DNA of 64,000 nt from Maratus speciosus (lineage: Eukaryota > Arthropoda > Arachnida > Araneae > Salticidae). Below the pieces are notes generated by a model. That model made no database searches. It worked only from the letters and a program-made list of their open reading frames with translations, and had not been told where the DNA came from. The stretch lies in assembly GCA_963932465.1 (NCBI GenBank), contig OZ010791.1:156792012-156856011 (forward strand). Direction: 5' to 3'. The position numbers and the translations under genes were made by a program. Shown here in pieces: positions 34,561 through 45,022 of this stretch; the first letter of the stretch is position 1; each line of letters opens with the position of its first letter.

Positions 34561-36391
34561 AGCTCACAGGCTATTCACACTAATTGTAAATTATACTCTT
34601 ATTTCGAAGAATAACGCCCCTCGAAAAATAAATGAAGGTATTAGTCCCCGTTGCCCCCCTTTCTACTTAACCAAAGAACCTCCAAATCTAATCAGGGAAG
34701 CTACTTAACATAATAAACTGGTATACCAAATTTGAAGCAAATCAGGTAATTCTGCATGAAAAATCCATTTCACTAAATTAAGGGGGGGGGGGGTATTAGC
34801 TCCCCCATTTCCTCCCCTATTTCCTCCTTGAACTTTCAAATCTAATCAGAAAAACTCCTTATTAGAATGAACCTAGAAAAAAATTAAACTAAATTAGATA
34901 ATTCTGCATGAAAATACATTTATCTAAATTAAGGAGAGGGGCAATTGCCCCCCTTTCCCCCCTTTTATACTTAACCAATGAACCTCCAAATCAAATGAAG
35001 GAAGCCATATCGTAATAAACTGGTATATCAAATTTGAAGCAAATCGAATAATTCTGTATGAAAAACTCATTTATCTAAATTAAGGGGATACTAGACCCTG
35101 TCCCTCCTTTATACTTAACCAACAAATCTCCAAATCTAATCAAGGCAGCTCCTTAATATAATAAACCGGTATACGAAATTTGGAGCAAATCGAATAACTC
35201 TGCATGAAAAACCCATTTATCCAAATTAAGGGGGAGTCTAGCCCCCTTTCCTCCGTTTATACTTAACTAATGAACCTCCAAATCTAATCAGGGAAGCTCT
35301 TTTAACATAATAAACCGGTATACCAAATTTGGAGCAAATCGAATAATTTTGCATTAAAAAGCCATTTACCTAAATTAAGGGTGGGGGGGGTAGCCCCCCT
35401 TTCCTCCCTTTATACTTAACTAATGAACCTCGAAATCTAATCAAACCATCTCCTTAACATAATAAATCAGTATACCAAATTTGAGCTAATCGAATAATTC
35501 TACATCAAAAACGCATTTATCTAAATTAAGGGGAGAGGCAATTGCCCTCCTTTCCTCCCTTTATACTTAACTAATGAACCACCAAATGTAATATGGGAAG
35601 CTGCTTAACATAATTAACCGGTATACCAAATTTATAGCAAATCGCATATTTCTGCATGAAAAACGCATTTATCTAAATTACGGCGGGGGGGGATAGCCCC
35701 CCTTTCCTCCCTTTATATGTAACTAATGAACCTCCATATCTAATCAAGGCAACTCCTTAACTTAATAAACCGGTATACCAAATTTGGGGCAAATCTAATA
35801 ATTCATCATGAAAAACCGATTTATCTAAATTAAGGGGGGGTAGCCCCCTTCTCCCCCCTTTACACTTAAATAATGAGCTTCCAAATCTAATCAGGGAAGC
35901 TCCTTAACACAATAAACCGGTATACCAAATTTGGAGCAAATCGAATATTTCTGCATGAAAAACCAATTTATATAATTTAAGGGGGGGTACTAGCCCCCCG
36001 TTTCCCCCTTTATCCTTAACCAATGAACCCCTAAAAATAATCAGGGAAGCACCTTATCAGAATGAACCTAGAAAAAAAATTGAAGCAAATCGGATATTTC
36101 TATCAAGAGTTATCGCGTTACGTACATACGTACGTACACACGTACATACAGAATCGGCGGGCACATAAGCTCTCAGGTTTTGATAGCCTGTGAAATAAAA
36201 ATATCACCCTGATCGGATAATAAGTGGTCATTTTCCAATTAACCTAACGCTTTCTAGGCTCTTTGCAATAAGCCTGAAAAATATCAGGCTAATTGGAAAA
36301 AGGGAGATGGATTCTCCAATTAGCCCGGCTCTTTGCAAAGAGCCTAGGCTGTTTGCAAAGAGCCGGATTTCTCAATTAGACTACGACATAT

Positions 36392-37684
36392 ACAATACAT
36401 AAAGTAATAAAATTTAGTTTAGTTAGGAAACGCACGACGCATATGAAAATTCAACTTCAGAAATTTCCGGCATAACCCTTTAGCTGACGGTGTCCACAAA
36501 AAAGGACACCTAATTTTAAGAGTACTGGCACCAGGAATATTTAACTAATATTTACCTTTTATAAAGTACGGTACAATAAGCAAGTTTTTATTTGCTACTA
36601 AATTCGTTTGTTAATTCTGGTGTCAGTCCGCCATTTCACCATTTTAAAAACAGAATAACAGAAATGTACACAAATGAGTTCGTACAACTCTGTATATTAC
36701 ATAAAGAAATTTATAAATGCAACATGTTGAACTTAAATTTAATACAGAAAAAAAAATAATAATAACCCGCACACCACAACTAAAAATGCTTTCAGAAATT
36801 ACTATCTATAGACGGCAATGTATCTAGTCTTTTGTGTAGTCCTGTATATGAATTTATGTATATCCTACAAACCTCTCTTAGTACACTAAATATAATTCAG
36901 CCGGAGAATGGATAACTCAATTAAAAAACACCCTTTAATAAAATTCACGCTCATACACAGCAATGCTTATGAATTATTTTTTGTACCCCATGTATATGAT
37001 GTATAGACTTTATACAAGGAAATTTAGCTAAACTTAAAAATGCTTAGTAAAATAAAAAAAACTTTATATAAATCATCATAAATATAAAAACACACAGGGC
37101 CTGTTTCGAGCTGGAAATTTTAAGAGTCCGTCATCAGCCGAAGTAAACACCTGTCCGTAAGGGGACATGGTCACAAATGAATTGAAAAGTAGAGAATAAG
37201 AGTTTACAAAAAAGGAAACAGGTGCCGCTGACTGAAAGGAGTGCATGCAGAAGACGAAAGTGTTGCCAAAATGATACAAAAAAAAACTGATAGGAAATAA
37301 AAGAAATAAACAAAATTAAAAGAAGTAAATAAAAAAAAAATAAAAATAAAATAAAATAAAATAAGAAAACCAAAAGAAAGAAAAGAAGTTTAACTTTATT
37401 TTAAATTAATCAAAATAAAATGAAAAGAGACAAGGGAAAGGTGAAAAGGATTATAAAAGCAATTTCCAAGCTGAAGAGAGAAAACGAAATGATGAGAGAT
37501 CATTGGCAGGTTTATCAGAATTTTTAAAAATAAAATATGTGTCACGAAAATCTAAGTGAGTGGGTGAGACAGGGGAAAAAAAAAATTTCTGGCCATGGAG
37601 ACAGTGACCGGAAGTCCAACAGTAAGAGGGAATCGAAGAGATCGTTTTTAAATCGAAGAGAATATAATATTTTTTATATACTTT

Positions 37685-37728
<44 letters not shown>

Positions 37729-38297
37729 CATTTTCATTAGCATCAATACAAGTTGTGAAAATTGTACCCTTTTTAGAGGATTATTTAACTAAGATATCGA
37801 CCAGAAATTCTGATCAGTAAGAATAGCTCTATTTTAAGACAGATAAAGTAAGGCGATTTCCACTATTCGGAAATTCTGGCAGATATTTGAATAAAAAGAT
37901 CCTGCTACATTGGGAAAACTCGTTGTGAAAAGATTCCCCATTTCAGAAAAATTCGTTCTATTCTGGCCACTGACAGTTGAAAGGAGTAAAAAAGACCCAC
38001 TTTTCTTTGCGTTTAGATTAAAGCGAAAAATATACATTTTCTGTCATTTTGTACAAACTAAGTGCTAGCAAGTGAAAGAAATATTTTTGGAATTGAAGAT
38101 GAGCATCTTTAGCGTAGTTATTATATTTATATCTTACTGGTTATATTACCTTCTTCATCCTATCTCCGAAATGTGTTTAATAAATTAATACAGTCTCCGA
38201 TCGCCTTTCATCCATGTTTAACATGCTTTTCAAGCTAGAAAAGTAGAAATTTATATTCAAGGCAAATGCAAGAGGATATATCGAAAGAAAGGGAAAA
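36392..38297. other. Anonymous AT-rich DNA with microsatellites
   Basis: A hairpin GGTGTCC-ACAAAAAA-GGACACC lies at about 36489, preceded by TAACCCTTTAGCTGACGG, which resembles a TTAA-type transposon end without a partner. A mixed CA/TA microsatellite lies at 37684-37728. Frames at 37076-37373, 37451 and 37537 are low-complexity and not protein-like. Confidence 0.45.
37684..37728 (+). repeat. (CA)n(TA)n microsatellite
   Basis: ACACACACAC passes directly into a TA run of more than 30 bp. Confidence 0.95.
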
Positions 38298-39045
38298 CTA
38301 GTCGTCCGCAATCAAAATTTCCAACCCAAAGAGTATAAGATCAACATCTGTTGTTCAGTATACACCCAAGTCTAATAAGAATCTATTTGCATGAAAATGT
38401 AACAGAATACTAAGTTTGATTAAATTGCGTGCATTAGTTTTTTAGATATAGCTTTTGCGAAAATCGGGAAAAATTCAGACCTGTTGGGCGATTTATACTA
38501 AAACCTAATCAGTAAAAGCTTACGTCAACATCTAACTGAATCTGAAGTTTTATGAAAATCCGTGCATTAGTTCTTGAGATAGAGCTATCGCGGAAATCCT
38601 AGAAAATGTAGTACAGAAGTGCCACCTGTTGGGCGATATACAACAAAAACTAATCAGCACCAGTTTATATCAAGGTATAACTGAATCTAAAGTTTTGTGA
38701 AATCCTGTACATTAGTTCTTGAGATAGAGCTATTGCGAAAATCGAGAAAAATGCTGTTAGCAGCGCCATCTGTTAGATGATATATACCAAAAACTTATCA
38801 GCACCAGTTTATATCAGGGTCTAACTGAATCTAAAGTTCTGTTAAATTCCGTGCATTAGTCCTATTTTTTTTTTCACATACACAGACTCACAGAGCGACA
38901 GACAGAGTCACAGATAGACATTTTCTAAAAACCATCAAATCGTGTTCAGGACCTTCTAAAACTTATAAATCCATCGAAAAACGGAATTCGAAATTTTTCA
39001 CGAATCCAATACTTTCTTCTTGCAAAGATAGAGGAAAGTAAAAAT
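38298..39045 (-). mobile_element. Minisatellite-bearing element related to the CTAG-ended family
   Basis: The high-coordinate end, ATCCAATACTTTCTTCT through GAGGAAAGTAAAAAT, closely matches the same terminus of the elements at 4485-6030 and 59895-60640, including AAATCCATCGAAAA and the ACAGACATTTTC box region. A GACAGACAGAGTCACAGATA box is at about 38897. The interior holds three to four units of about 132-145 bp with landmark GTGCATTAGTTCTTGAGAT. The low-coordinate boundary is placed at CTAGTCG (38298) by analogy and is uncertain. Noncoding. Confidence 0.5.
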
Positions 39046-39886
39046 AGTAAGAATTCTTCTTGAAATATGTTCGAAAGCTGAAATACTTGAAAACCGGGAA
39101 GCATCTGTAAATATTCACTAGATGATATTTTTGATTCAATAAACATTATCTGTTTTGATACAACAACACTTATTCGTATCTATACTATAATTTTTAACAC
39201 AGATTATAAGAGTGGAATAATTTATAAAGTCAATATGATGTAGTAAAATCAATCGTAGATTATTGACTCCTACGATTGGAATTGGTATAATTATCACAAT
39301 AGTAAGATTACAATAAAAAGGTCGGATGACGCAGGAAAAAGTTTTGCAATGGCCACAACATGCTAGATACTTTATAGAATCATCAAAATGTAATTGAATT
39401 GAATTTTTGAAAACAATTTAATTTATATAGAAGAAAATTTTGCAACGGCCACAACACACTAATTTTTATTATTATTCAATGGCAACTGTAATTATATGGC
39501 ATATTGGAATTTCACCAACCTTCATATTCTGTTACACTTTGATGTAGAAATAGATCGTTATTAGGTTTGGGTGTATACTGCCCAACAGCTGTAGCCGCTA
39601 TGATATCTTTATTTCACGATTTCCGCGATAACGACACTGCTCAAAACAATTAAAGGATATTTGAAGTTTTATATAAAATAAAGATATAAACGAAATTTTT
39701 TTTGCCGAAAATAGAAGAAGAGAATCACAAATGCAAATTTTTCTGGTTTTCAAACTGTGGAGTATGCAAATTTTGAGTTCGACGTCAAAAACGTCGCTTC
39801 AGCGGCAGCGAATGAAATTTGACTTTCAACTGGATAAAAGAGAATGAAGACAAGGATGATCGGCATTCAGTGATTGCTTTGTTTCG

Positions 39887-40927
39887 ATGAGTACGATGTC
39901 TCAGCGAAGTCATTTGACAGATTCAGAAGCTTTGAGAATTGTTGGTAGGTTAGAAGGGGGCCAAACTCAAGCCGAAGTAGCGCAAGCCATTGGAGTGTCA
40001 CAAAGTGTCATTTCCAGGATCTGGAACCGTTTTTTGGAGAGTGGATGTGCAGGCCGAAGACCAGGGCAAGGTCGTAGACGGGCAACAACGCCCAATGAAG
40101 ATCGGTATTTAGCGTTAACAGCTCGGAGATACCGAACCATGAACGCTACTCTTCTCCAACAACACCTTCGCTCGGCTACAGGCACCACGATTTCAACTCA
40201 GACTGTCCGAAACTGGCTCCATGCTGTAGGTCTGTATGCTCGCCGACCGATGGTATGTGTTAGATTAACATCAAGGCATCGTCGCGACCGCAGGGAGTGG
40301 GCAACCGAGCATGTCAACTGGAGGAGAAATGAATGGAGCAATATTCTGTTTTCTGACGAGTCCCGTTTTTCTGTGCATCCGGATAATAGGCGTATTTTCA
40401 TCTGGAGGGACAGTGGCAGTAGGAATAATCCTGCGTTCGTGCACGAAAGTGTCAGATTTGGCGGTGGAGGAGTGTTGGTGTATGGTGGCATCTCTATTGA
40501 CGGGCGCACTGACCTCTACATCATTCGAGATGGAGCTCTGACTGGTCGCCGATATAGGGATGAGATCCTCAGACCTATTGTAGTCCCTTACGCTGCAGCA
40601 GTCGGAGATAACTTCATTTTAATGGACGATAACTGCAGGCCACATCATGCAAACCTGGTGGAGGATTTCCTTTTCGAGGAAGGAATCGTTCGAATGGAAT
40701 GGCCAGCGTGTTCTCCAGACATGAATCCAATCGAGCACGTTTGGGACGCTCTAGGAAGACGAGTTTCTGGCCGCCAACAACCCCCACAAACTCTCCAAGA
40801 ACTGGAAAGAGCTCTTCTGGAAGAGTGGGGCAGAATACCCCAACTCGTCATTAATAGCCTCATTGAGTCCATGCCTCAAAGGTGTTCAACGTTGCTGGCC
40901 GCCCGTGGAAACCATACCCCTTACTGA
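39887..40927 (+). CDS. Tc1-type (DD34E) transposase
   Basis: This 346-residue protein would bind the 27-bp terminal inverted repeats flanking it and move the element by cut-and-paste into TA sites, in the nucleus. Residues about 10-50 (SEALRIVG, QTQAEVAQAIGVSQSVISRI) form the first paired-like helix-turn-helix. GRRPGQGRRR at 57-65 is the basic GRPR-type linker and probable nuclear signal. A second helix-turn-helix lies at about 70-115. The catalytic triad is D157 (LFSDESRF), D248 (LMDDNCRPHH) and E283 (NPIEHVWDALG); 34 residues separate the last two, the DD34E signature of Tc1. The length is normal for the family (about 340-350). The start at 39887 is the first Met; a second Met is three codons on and either could be used. 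No stop, frameshift or missing residue was seen, so activity is possible. The gene is GC-richer than its surroundings, as usual for a recently arrived transposon. Confidence 0.95.
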   Translation: MSTMSQRSHLTDSEALRIVGRLEGGQTQAEVAQAIGVSQSVISRIWNRFLESGCAGRRPGQGRRRATTPNEDRYLALTARRYRTMNATLLQQHLRSATGTTISTQTVRNWLHAVGLYARRPMVCVRLTSRHRRDRREWATEHVNWRRNEWSNILFSDESRFSVHPDNRRIFIWRDSGSRNNPAFVHESVRFGGGGVLVYGGISIDGRTDLYIIRDGALTGRRYRDEILRPIVVPYAAAVGDNFILMDDNCRPHHANLVEDFLFEEGIVRMEWPACSPDMNPIEHVWDALGRRVSGRQQPPQTLQELERALLEEWGRIPQLVINSLIESMPQRCSTLLAARGNHTPY

Positions 40928-41018
40928 AAATGATTTTCTTTGAAGAAAACACCTTTTCTTATTCTTTTTTTCTCATATGCACAAATTGTGTTTTTTTCCT
41001 TTAGTACACAAATGCGCA

Positions 41019-41024
41019 ATAAAA
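41019..41024 (+). terminator. Possible polyadenylation signal of transposase gene
   Basis: AATAAA 92 bp after the transposase stop codon and inside the right end of the Tc1 element. Position is right for a 3' end; unproven. Confidence 0.4.
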
Positions 41025-42560
41025 TGCATTTTTTTCTGCCAAACATGTGTAATTTATTCTCATATAACCTACTATGTCTGTCGACCATGTATCAATCAGC
41101 TAAACAGTTTACCAGATACAAAATCCACCTAAAACTGCAATATCCTTTAATTGTTTTGAGCAGTGTATATTTCAAGAACAAATAGATTATTATTTAATTT
41201 TTGTCATACACGATTTTATTTATATGGATGAAAGTTTTGTAATGGCCACAATACACTAATTTCTATTGTTATTTAATGATCACTGTAATTATATGGCATA
41301 TTGAAAGAAATACTTTATACTTCACATCCATATTTGTTTTTGTGTGAGTATGCTATTTAAATCGAGGTTCTATTAAAATGATAGACATAGAATGACACAG
41401 GAAAAAGTTTTGCAATGGCCACAACATGCTAGATACTTTATAGAATCATCAAAATGTAATTGAATTGTATTTTTGAAAACAATTTAATTTATATAGAAGA
41501 AAATTTTGCAACGGCCACAACACACTAATTTTTATCATTATTCAATGGCAACTGTAATTATTTGGCATATTGGAATTTTACCAACCTTCATATTCTGTTA
41601 GACTTTGATGTAGAAATAGATCGTAATTAGGTTTGGGTGTATACTGCCCAACAGCTGTAGCCACTATGATATCTTTATTTCACGATTTCCGCGATAACTA
41701 TATTTCAAGAACAAATAGATTATTATTTAATTTTTGTCATACACGATTTTATTTATATGGATGAAAGTTCTGTAATGGCCACAATACACTAATTTCTATT
41801 GTTATTTAATGATCACTGTATTTATATGGCATATTGAAAGAAAGACTTTATACTTCACATCCATATTTGTTTTTGTGTGAGTATGTTATTTAAATCAATG
41901 TTCTATTACAATGATAGAGGATTGCAATGATAGACATAGAATGACACAGGAAAAAGTTTTGCAATGGCCACAACATGCTAGATACTTTATAGAATTATCA
42001 AAATGTAATTGAATTGTATTTTAGAAAACGATTTAATTTATATAGAAGAAAATTTTGCAACGGCCACAACACACTAATTTTTATTATTATTCAATGGCAA
42101 CTGTAATTATATGGCATATTGAAAGAAAGACATTAACTTCATAATTATATTTGTTGCTGTGTGATTATGCTATTTAAATCAATGTTGCATTATAATGATA
42201 TAGGAGAATATTTTGCAATGTCCACAACATACTAGATACTTCATAAAATTATCAAGATGTAGTTGAATTGTATTTTTGGAAACGATTTGATTTATATAGA
42301 AGAAAGTTTTATGATGGCCGCAACATACTTTTTTCTATTATTATTCACTTACTACTGTAATTGTATGCTATATCGAAAGAAAGACATTGTACTTCATATC
42401 TATAATTGTTGCTGTGTGAAAGTGCTATTTAAATCAATGTATTATAATGATACAGGAAAAGGTTTTGCGATGGCCACAATGTACCAGTTACTTTATAAAA
42501 TTATCAAGAAATAGTTGAATTGTATTTTTGTTTTGCTTTAATTTATAACGAGTTTTGTAA

Positions 42561-43187
42561 CACACTGCGTCCTTTTCTTCGTAAATGAGACATATGGTTT
42601 CTATTGGTTACATTCTTCTATGAAGAGCACATTTTTGATAAGCTGCCTGAAAATTTCATCCATAGTTTTGATTCTCAAATTCTTAATTCATCGCTTGTAA
42701 TTAAATCTTCATTTGACAAAAAAAAAAAAAAAAAAGGGAAAAAAAAGAAAAAAAAAAACCGCGTTTATCTGATACGCATCAATAAAAATTAAAGATTAAA
42801 ATACAGTAGGGAATATGTTCGAAAAAGCGAATTGTTCGAAAATCGAGGACTGCCTCTATTAAAGAAAAAAAAAAAATACTTACTGCTAACAAACCTGGCT
42901 TGTTGACGTTCGTTTAATTAATCTTGGACGATATGCTAATATATTTTAAAAATTAATTATTTTCAAAGTTTTTAACTTTTTAAAATTCAAATTGGAGGAA
43001 AATATGCCTTCGACGAGATAAAACTTTGATGTATAGGATAAAATATTTATCATGCTGATAAGATAAAACTTCGATTGACGATAAACATTTATGAAGAGGC
43101 ATATTTTACCGCTTCTAAAAGTATTATTCCCCACTTGTTGCAAAAGCTGCGTTTTTATATGCTTATCTCATAATAAATGTCATCTTT

Positions 43188-43218
<31 letters not shown>

Positions 43219-43680
43219 TTTAAGTATAAATTTTAAGTTTGGTCTAAATTAATAAGCGATAATTTTTATTACACGTTGCAAAGTTTTTAATGGGAGTATT
43301 TAATGAGAATGTTAAATGGGAATGTTTAATAGCAATGCTAATGAGAAATTCTTATTACTTCACCACTATTTGCGGTTACTTATTATTTTATTTATGTTTA
43401 TATTTTAAGGCTAATAAACGAGGATGAGATATGAATCTTTTTTAAATTGTTAAATTAAAAAATAAATTTTAGTAATAATATTTGGAACTTTCTGTATGCT
43501 TTAACAGTAAAATAATGTGGAATACAGATGAAAAAAAATATATTCAAATTTATGTCTGATTGGGTTCAAATAAAAATTTCGAAAATATATTAAATTACAT
43601 TTATTTGCTGATTTATTTTTGTCTGTTTGTCTTTAGGTTACGCCATTGCCCATACTCATTTAATCCATATATTTTACAGG
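42561..43680. other. Anonymous AT-rich DNA with poly-A runs
   Basis: Two A-rich runs (42718-42755 and about 42864) and TTTA repeats near 43190. CAGTAGGGAATATGTTCGAA at about 42806 resembles a pogo/Tigger-type end, but no matching opposite end was found. No gene. Confidence 0.4.
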
Positions 43681-44777
43681 TACAGTCGTGGGAAAAAAAA
43701 AGTAAACACATCCTACTAACTCCTCAACAAATTATCGTAGAAGAAAGTTACTGGTACCGAACGATTGGAAATAAAATCTACTTTTAAATGATGTATATAA
43801 AATTTGCTTAGGGGGCCATCTACATATTAAAACGAATCCAAATTTCATTTTTTTTTCAATGACAATACCAATTTTATAAAATTATTTTTCAATTCCAATT
43901 TCAACGAGATATTTCAAATCTTCGGTTCAAATTATGCCTAGACACTGAATTTCAAGTCATTTGAATGATAAGTTTTTGAATTATAAACATTCAAAATTTA
44001 GTGCTTCTAATGTTAAATTACATTTCCTATTTTTATTTATATCTCCAGAAATTATGCTCCTAATGTGCTAATTTTTTGTGTAGCAATAATACTAATATAC
44101 CCAAAAATAAATATGCTGAATTTGCAATTTTTATAATTTTATGATATAAATTATGAATTATGAAATTAATATTCGAAAAAATTATGAAATGTAACCTACA
44201 ATTTTTTTGATGGATTTAGATTTATTAAGTCCTACTTTATGGAAATCCAAAATTTCACATTTTTCTTCCAAGTAGTTTTCAAATTATGCTTAAAAAACGG
44301 CAAATTGGTGGTTTAAGGGGCCGTCTATAATAGAAGTGACTAGATATTTTGAAATTTCTTCTGCTGTTCTGTAATCTAGCAGGCTTCATTGACTTCTTAA
44401 GGTGCCTTGATCAAGATGGGGCCTCTCTCGCTTAACAATCGGGTCCCAGACAACAATTAGGATACAGCCCTTAAAATACGCTCGTTTTAAAATAATTAAT
44501 TTCTCAGAAACTTATGGTATGAATTGCATAAAATATTGTTTTTAGGCTAATTGAAGGGTGTAGAGTTCATTTACGCTGTCAGAATTGTGTACTGCTATTG
44601 AAAAAAAAAAAACAAAGTTGTGGTTCGTTTTAATATGTAGATGGCCCCCTAAGCAAATTTTATCTATATCATTTAAAAGTAGACTTTATTTCCAATCGTT
44701 CGGTACCAGTAACTTTCTTCTACGATAATTTTTTGAGGAGTTAGTAGGGGGTGTTTATTTTTTTTTCCACGACTGTA
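43681..44777. mobile_element. TA-flanked element with ~150-bp inverted ends
   Basis: TA at 43681-43682 and 44776-44777 flank CAGTCGTGGGAAAAAAAA at the left and its complement ending CCACGACTG at the right. The inverted ends continue for about 150 bp with few mismatches (GAAAGTTACTGGTACCGAAC and TTAGGGGGCCATCTACATA can be read in both). The element is 1093 bp with an AT-rich noncoding centre. TA target and CAGT ends fit the Tc1/mariner superfamily, nonautonomous. Frames at 43560-43787 lie across the boundary and are not genes. Confidence 0.85.
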
Positions 44778-44831
44778 CATTGTGAGAAATATGTCCCCTA
44801 ATGTACATATTTCAGAATCAATGAGTAAATG

Positions 44832-45022
44832 CAGTAAACCTTGTCTAGGGCGAACTGGGTATACAGAAGATCTGTGTAAGACGGAAATCTGTTTAACGCT
44901 GAAAGATTTTAAAGTCTTTCAAAACGATTTCCAATACACTAAACTCTATCTAGTGATGAATACCGTCTACGACGGAAATTTGTCCTAGTCGCGGTTGATT
45001 CCACTTTAGACAGTGTTTACTG
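44832..45022. mobile_element. pogo/Tigger-like MITE
   Basis: CAGTAAACCTTGTCTAGGGC at the left faces CCACTTTAGACAGTGTTTACTG at the right: inverted ends of about 25 bp with several mismatches. The right flank is TA; the left is TG, possibly a mutated TA. Size 191 bp. The 68-codon frame at 44782-44988 lies over it and is not a gene. Confidence 0.6.

Larger units (their letters stand above)
31966..36391. mobile_element. 4.4-kb foldback element with tandem-repeat arms
   Basis: ATATGTCGTAG.CTAATTGAG at the left end is inverted at the right end (36391 backwards), and the inversion extends through both arms, about 1.7-2 kb each. From outside in, each arm has a terminal module rich in GGCTAATTG and TTTGCAAAGAGCC motifs, a tetranucleotide box (GTACGTACGTACGTA, about 32220), then about nine units of ~150 bp. 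Each unit has TGATTAGATTTGGAGGTTCA, TATAAAGGG.GGAAAGGGG, a facing C run, and TTTTTCATGCAGA. The centre (34050-34560) is unrelated, less AT-rich, with its own ~142-bp repeat. The design matches foldback (FB/TIR-with-tandem-repeats) elements. No transposase seen. Confidence 0.85.
39633..41167 (+). mobile_element. Tc1 element with intact transposase, 27-bp TIRs
   Basis: CACTGCTCAAAACAATTAAA followed by GGATATT (39635-39661) is perfectly inverted at 41139-41165. The right flank is TA; the left is GA. The corresponding uninterrupted sequence at 41692-41709, GATAACTATATTTCAAG, shows one TA, so the target duplication is TA with one mutated copy. The element is 1531 bp, with one open reading frame and no introns. 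An AATAAA lies at 41019-41024, 90 bp past the stop. Intact TIRs plus an intact frame mean it is a candidate active copy. Confidence 0.95.
39320..42560 (+). repeat. Higher-order tandem repeat hosting the Tc1 element
   Basis: The word TTTTGCAATGGCCACAACA or a close variant occurs about eleven times (near 39340, 39437, 41228, 41404, 41505, 41768, 41953, 42053, 42210, 42303, 42460). Subunits are combined into a higher-order unit of 533-549 bp, seen from GACGCAGG at 39328 (minus the Tc1 insertion) and GACACAGG at 41394 and 41943. The two higher-order copies are almost identical except for a 16-bp indel and the Tc1 insertion. No coding function; frames at 42263 and 42604 are not genes. Confidence 0.8.

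Noticed and set aside
39967..40872. Minus-strand frames opposite the Tc1 transposase
   Set aside because: Shadows of the transposase coding strand.
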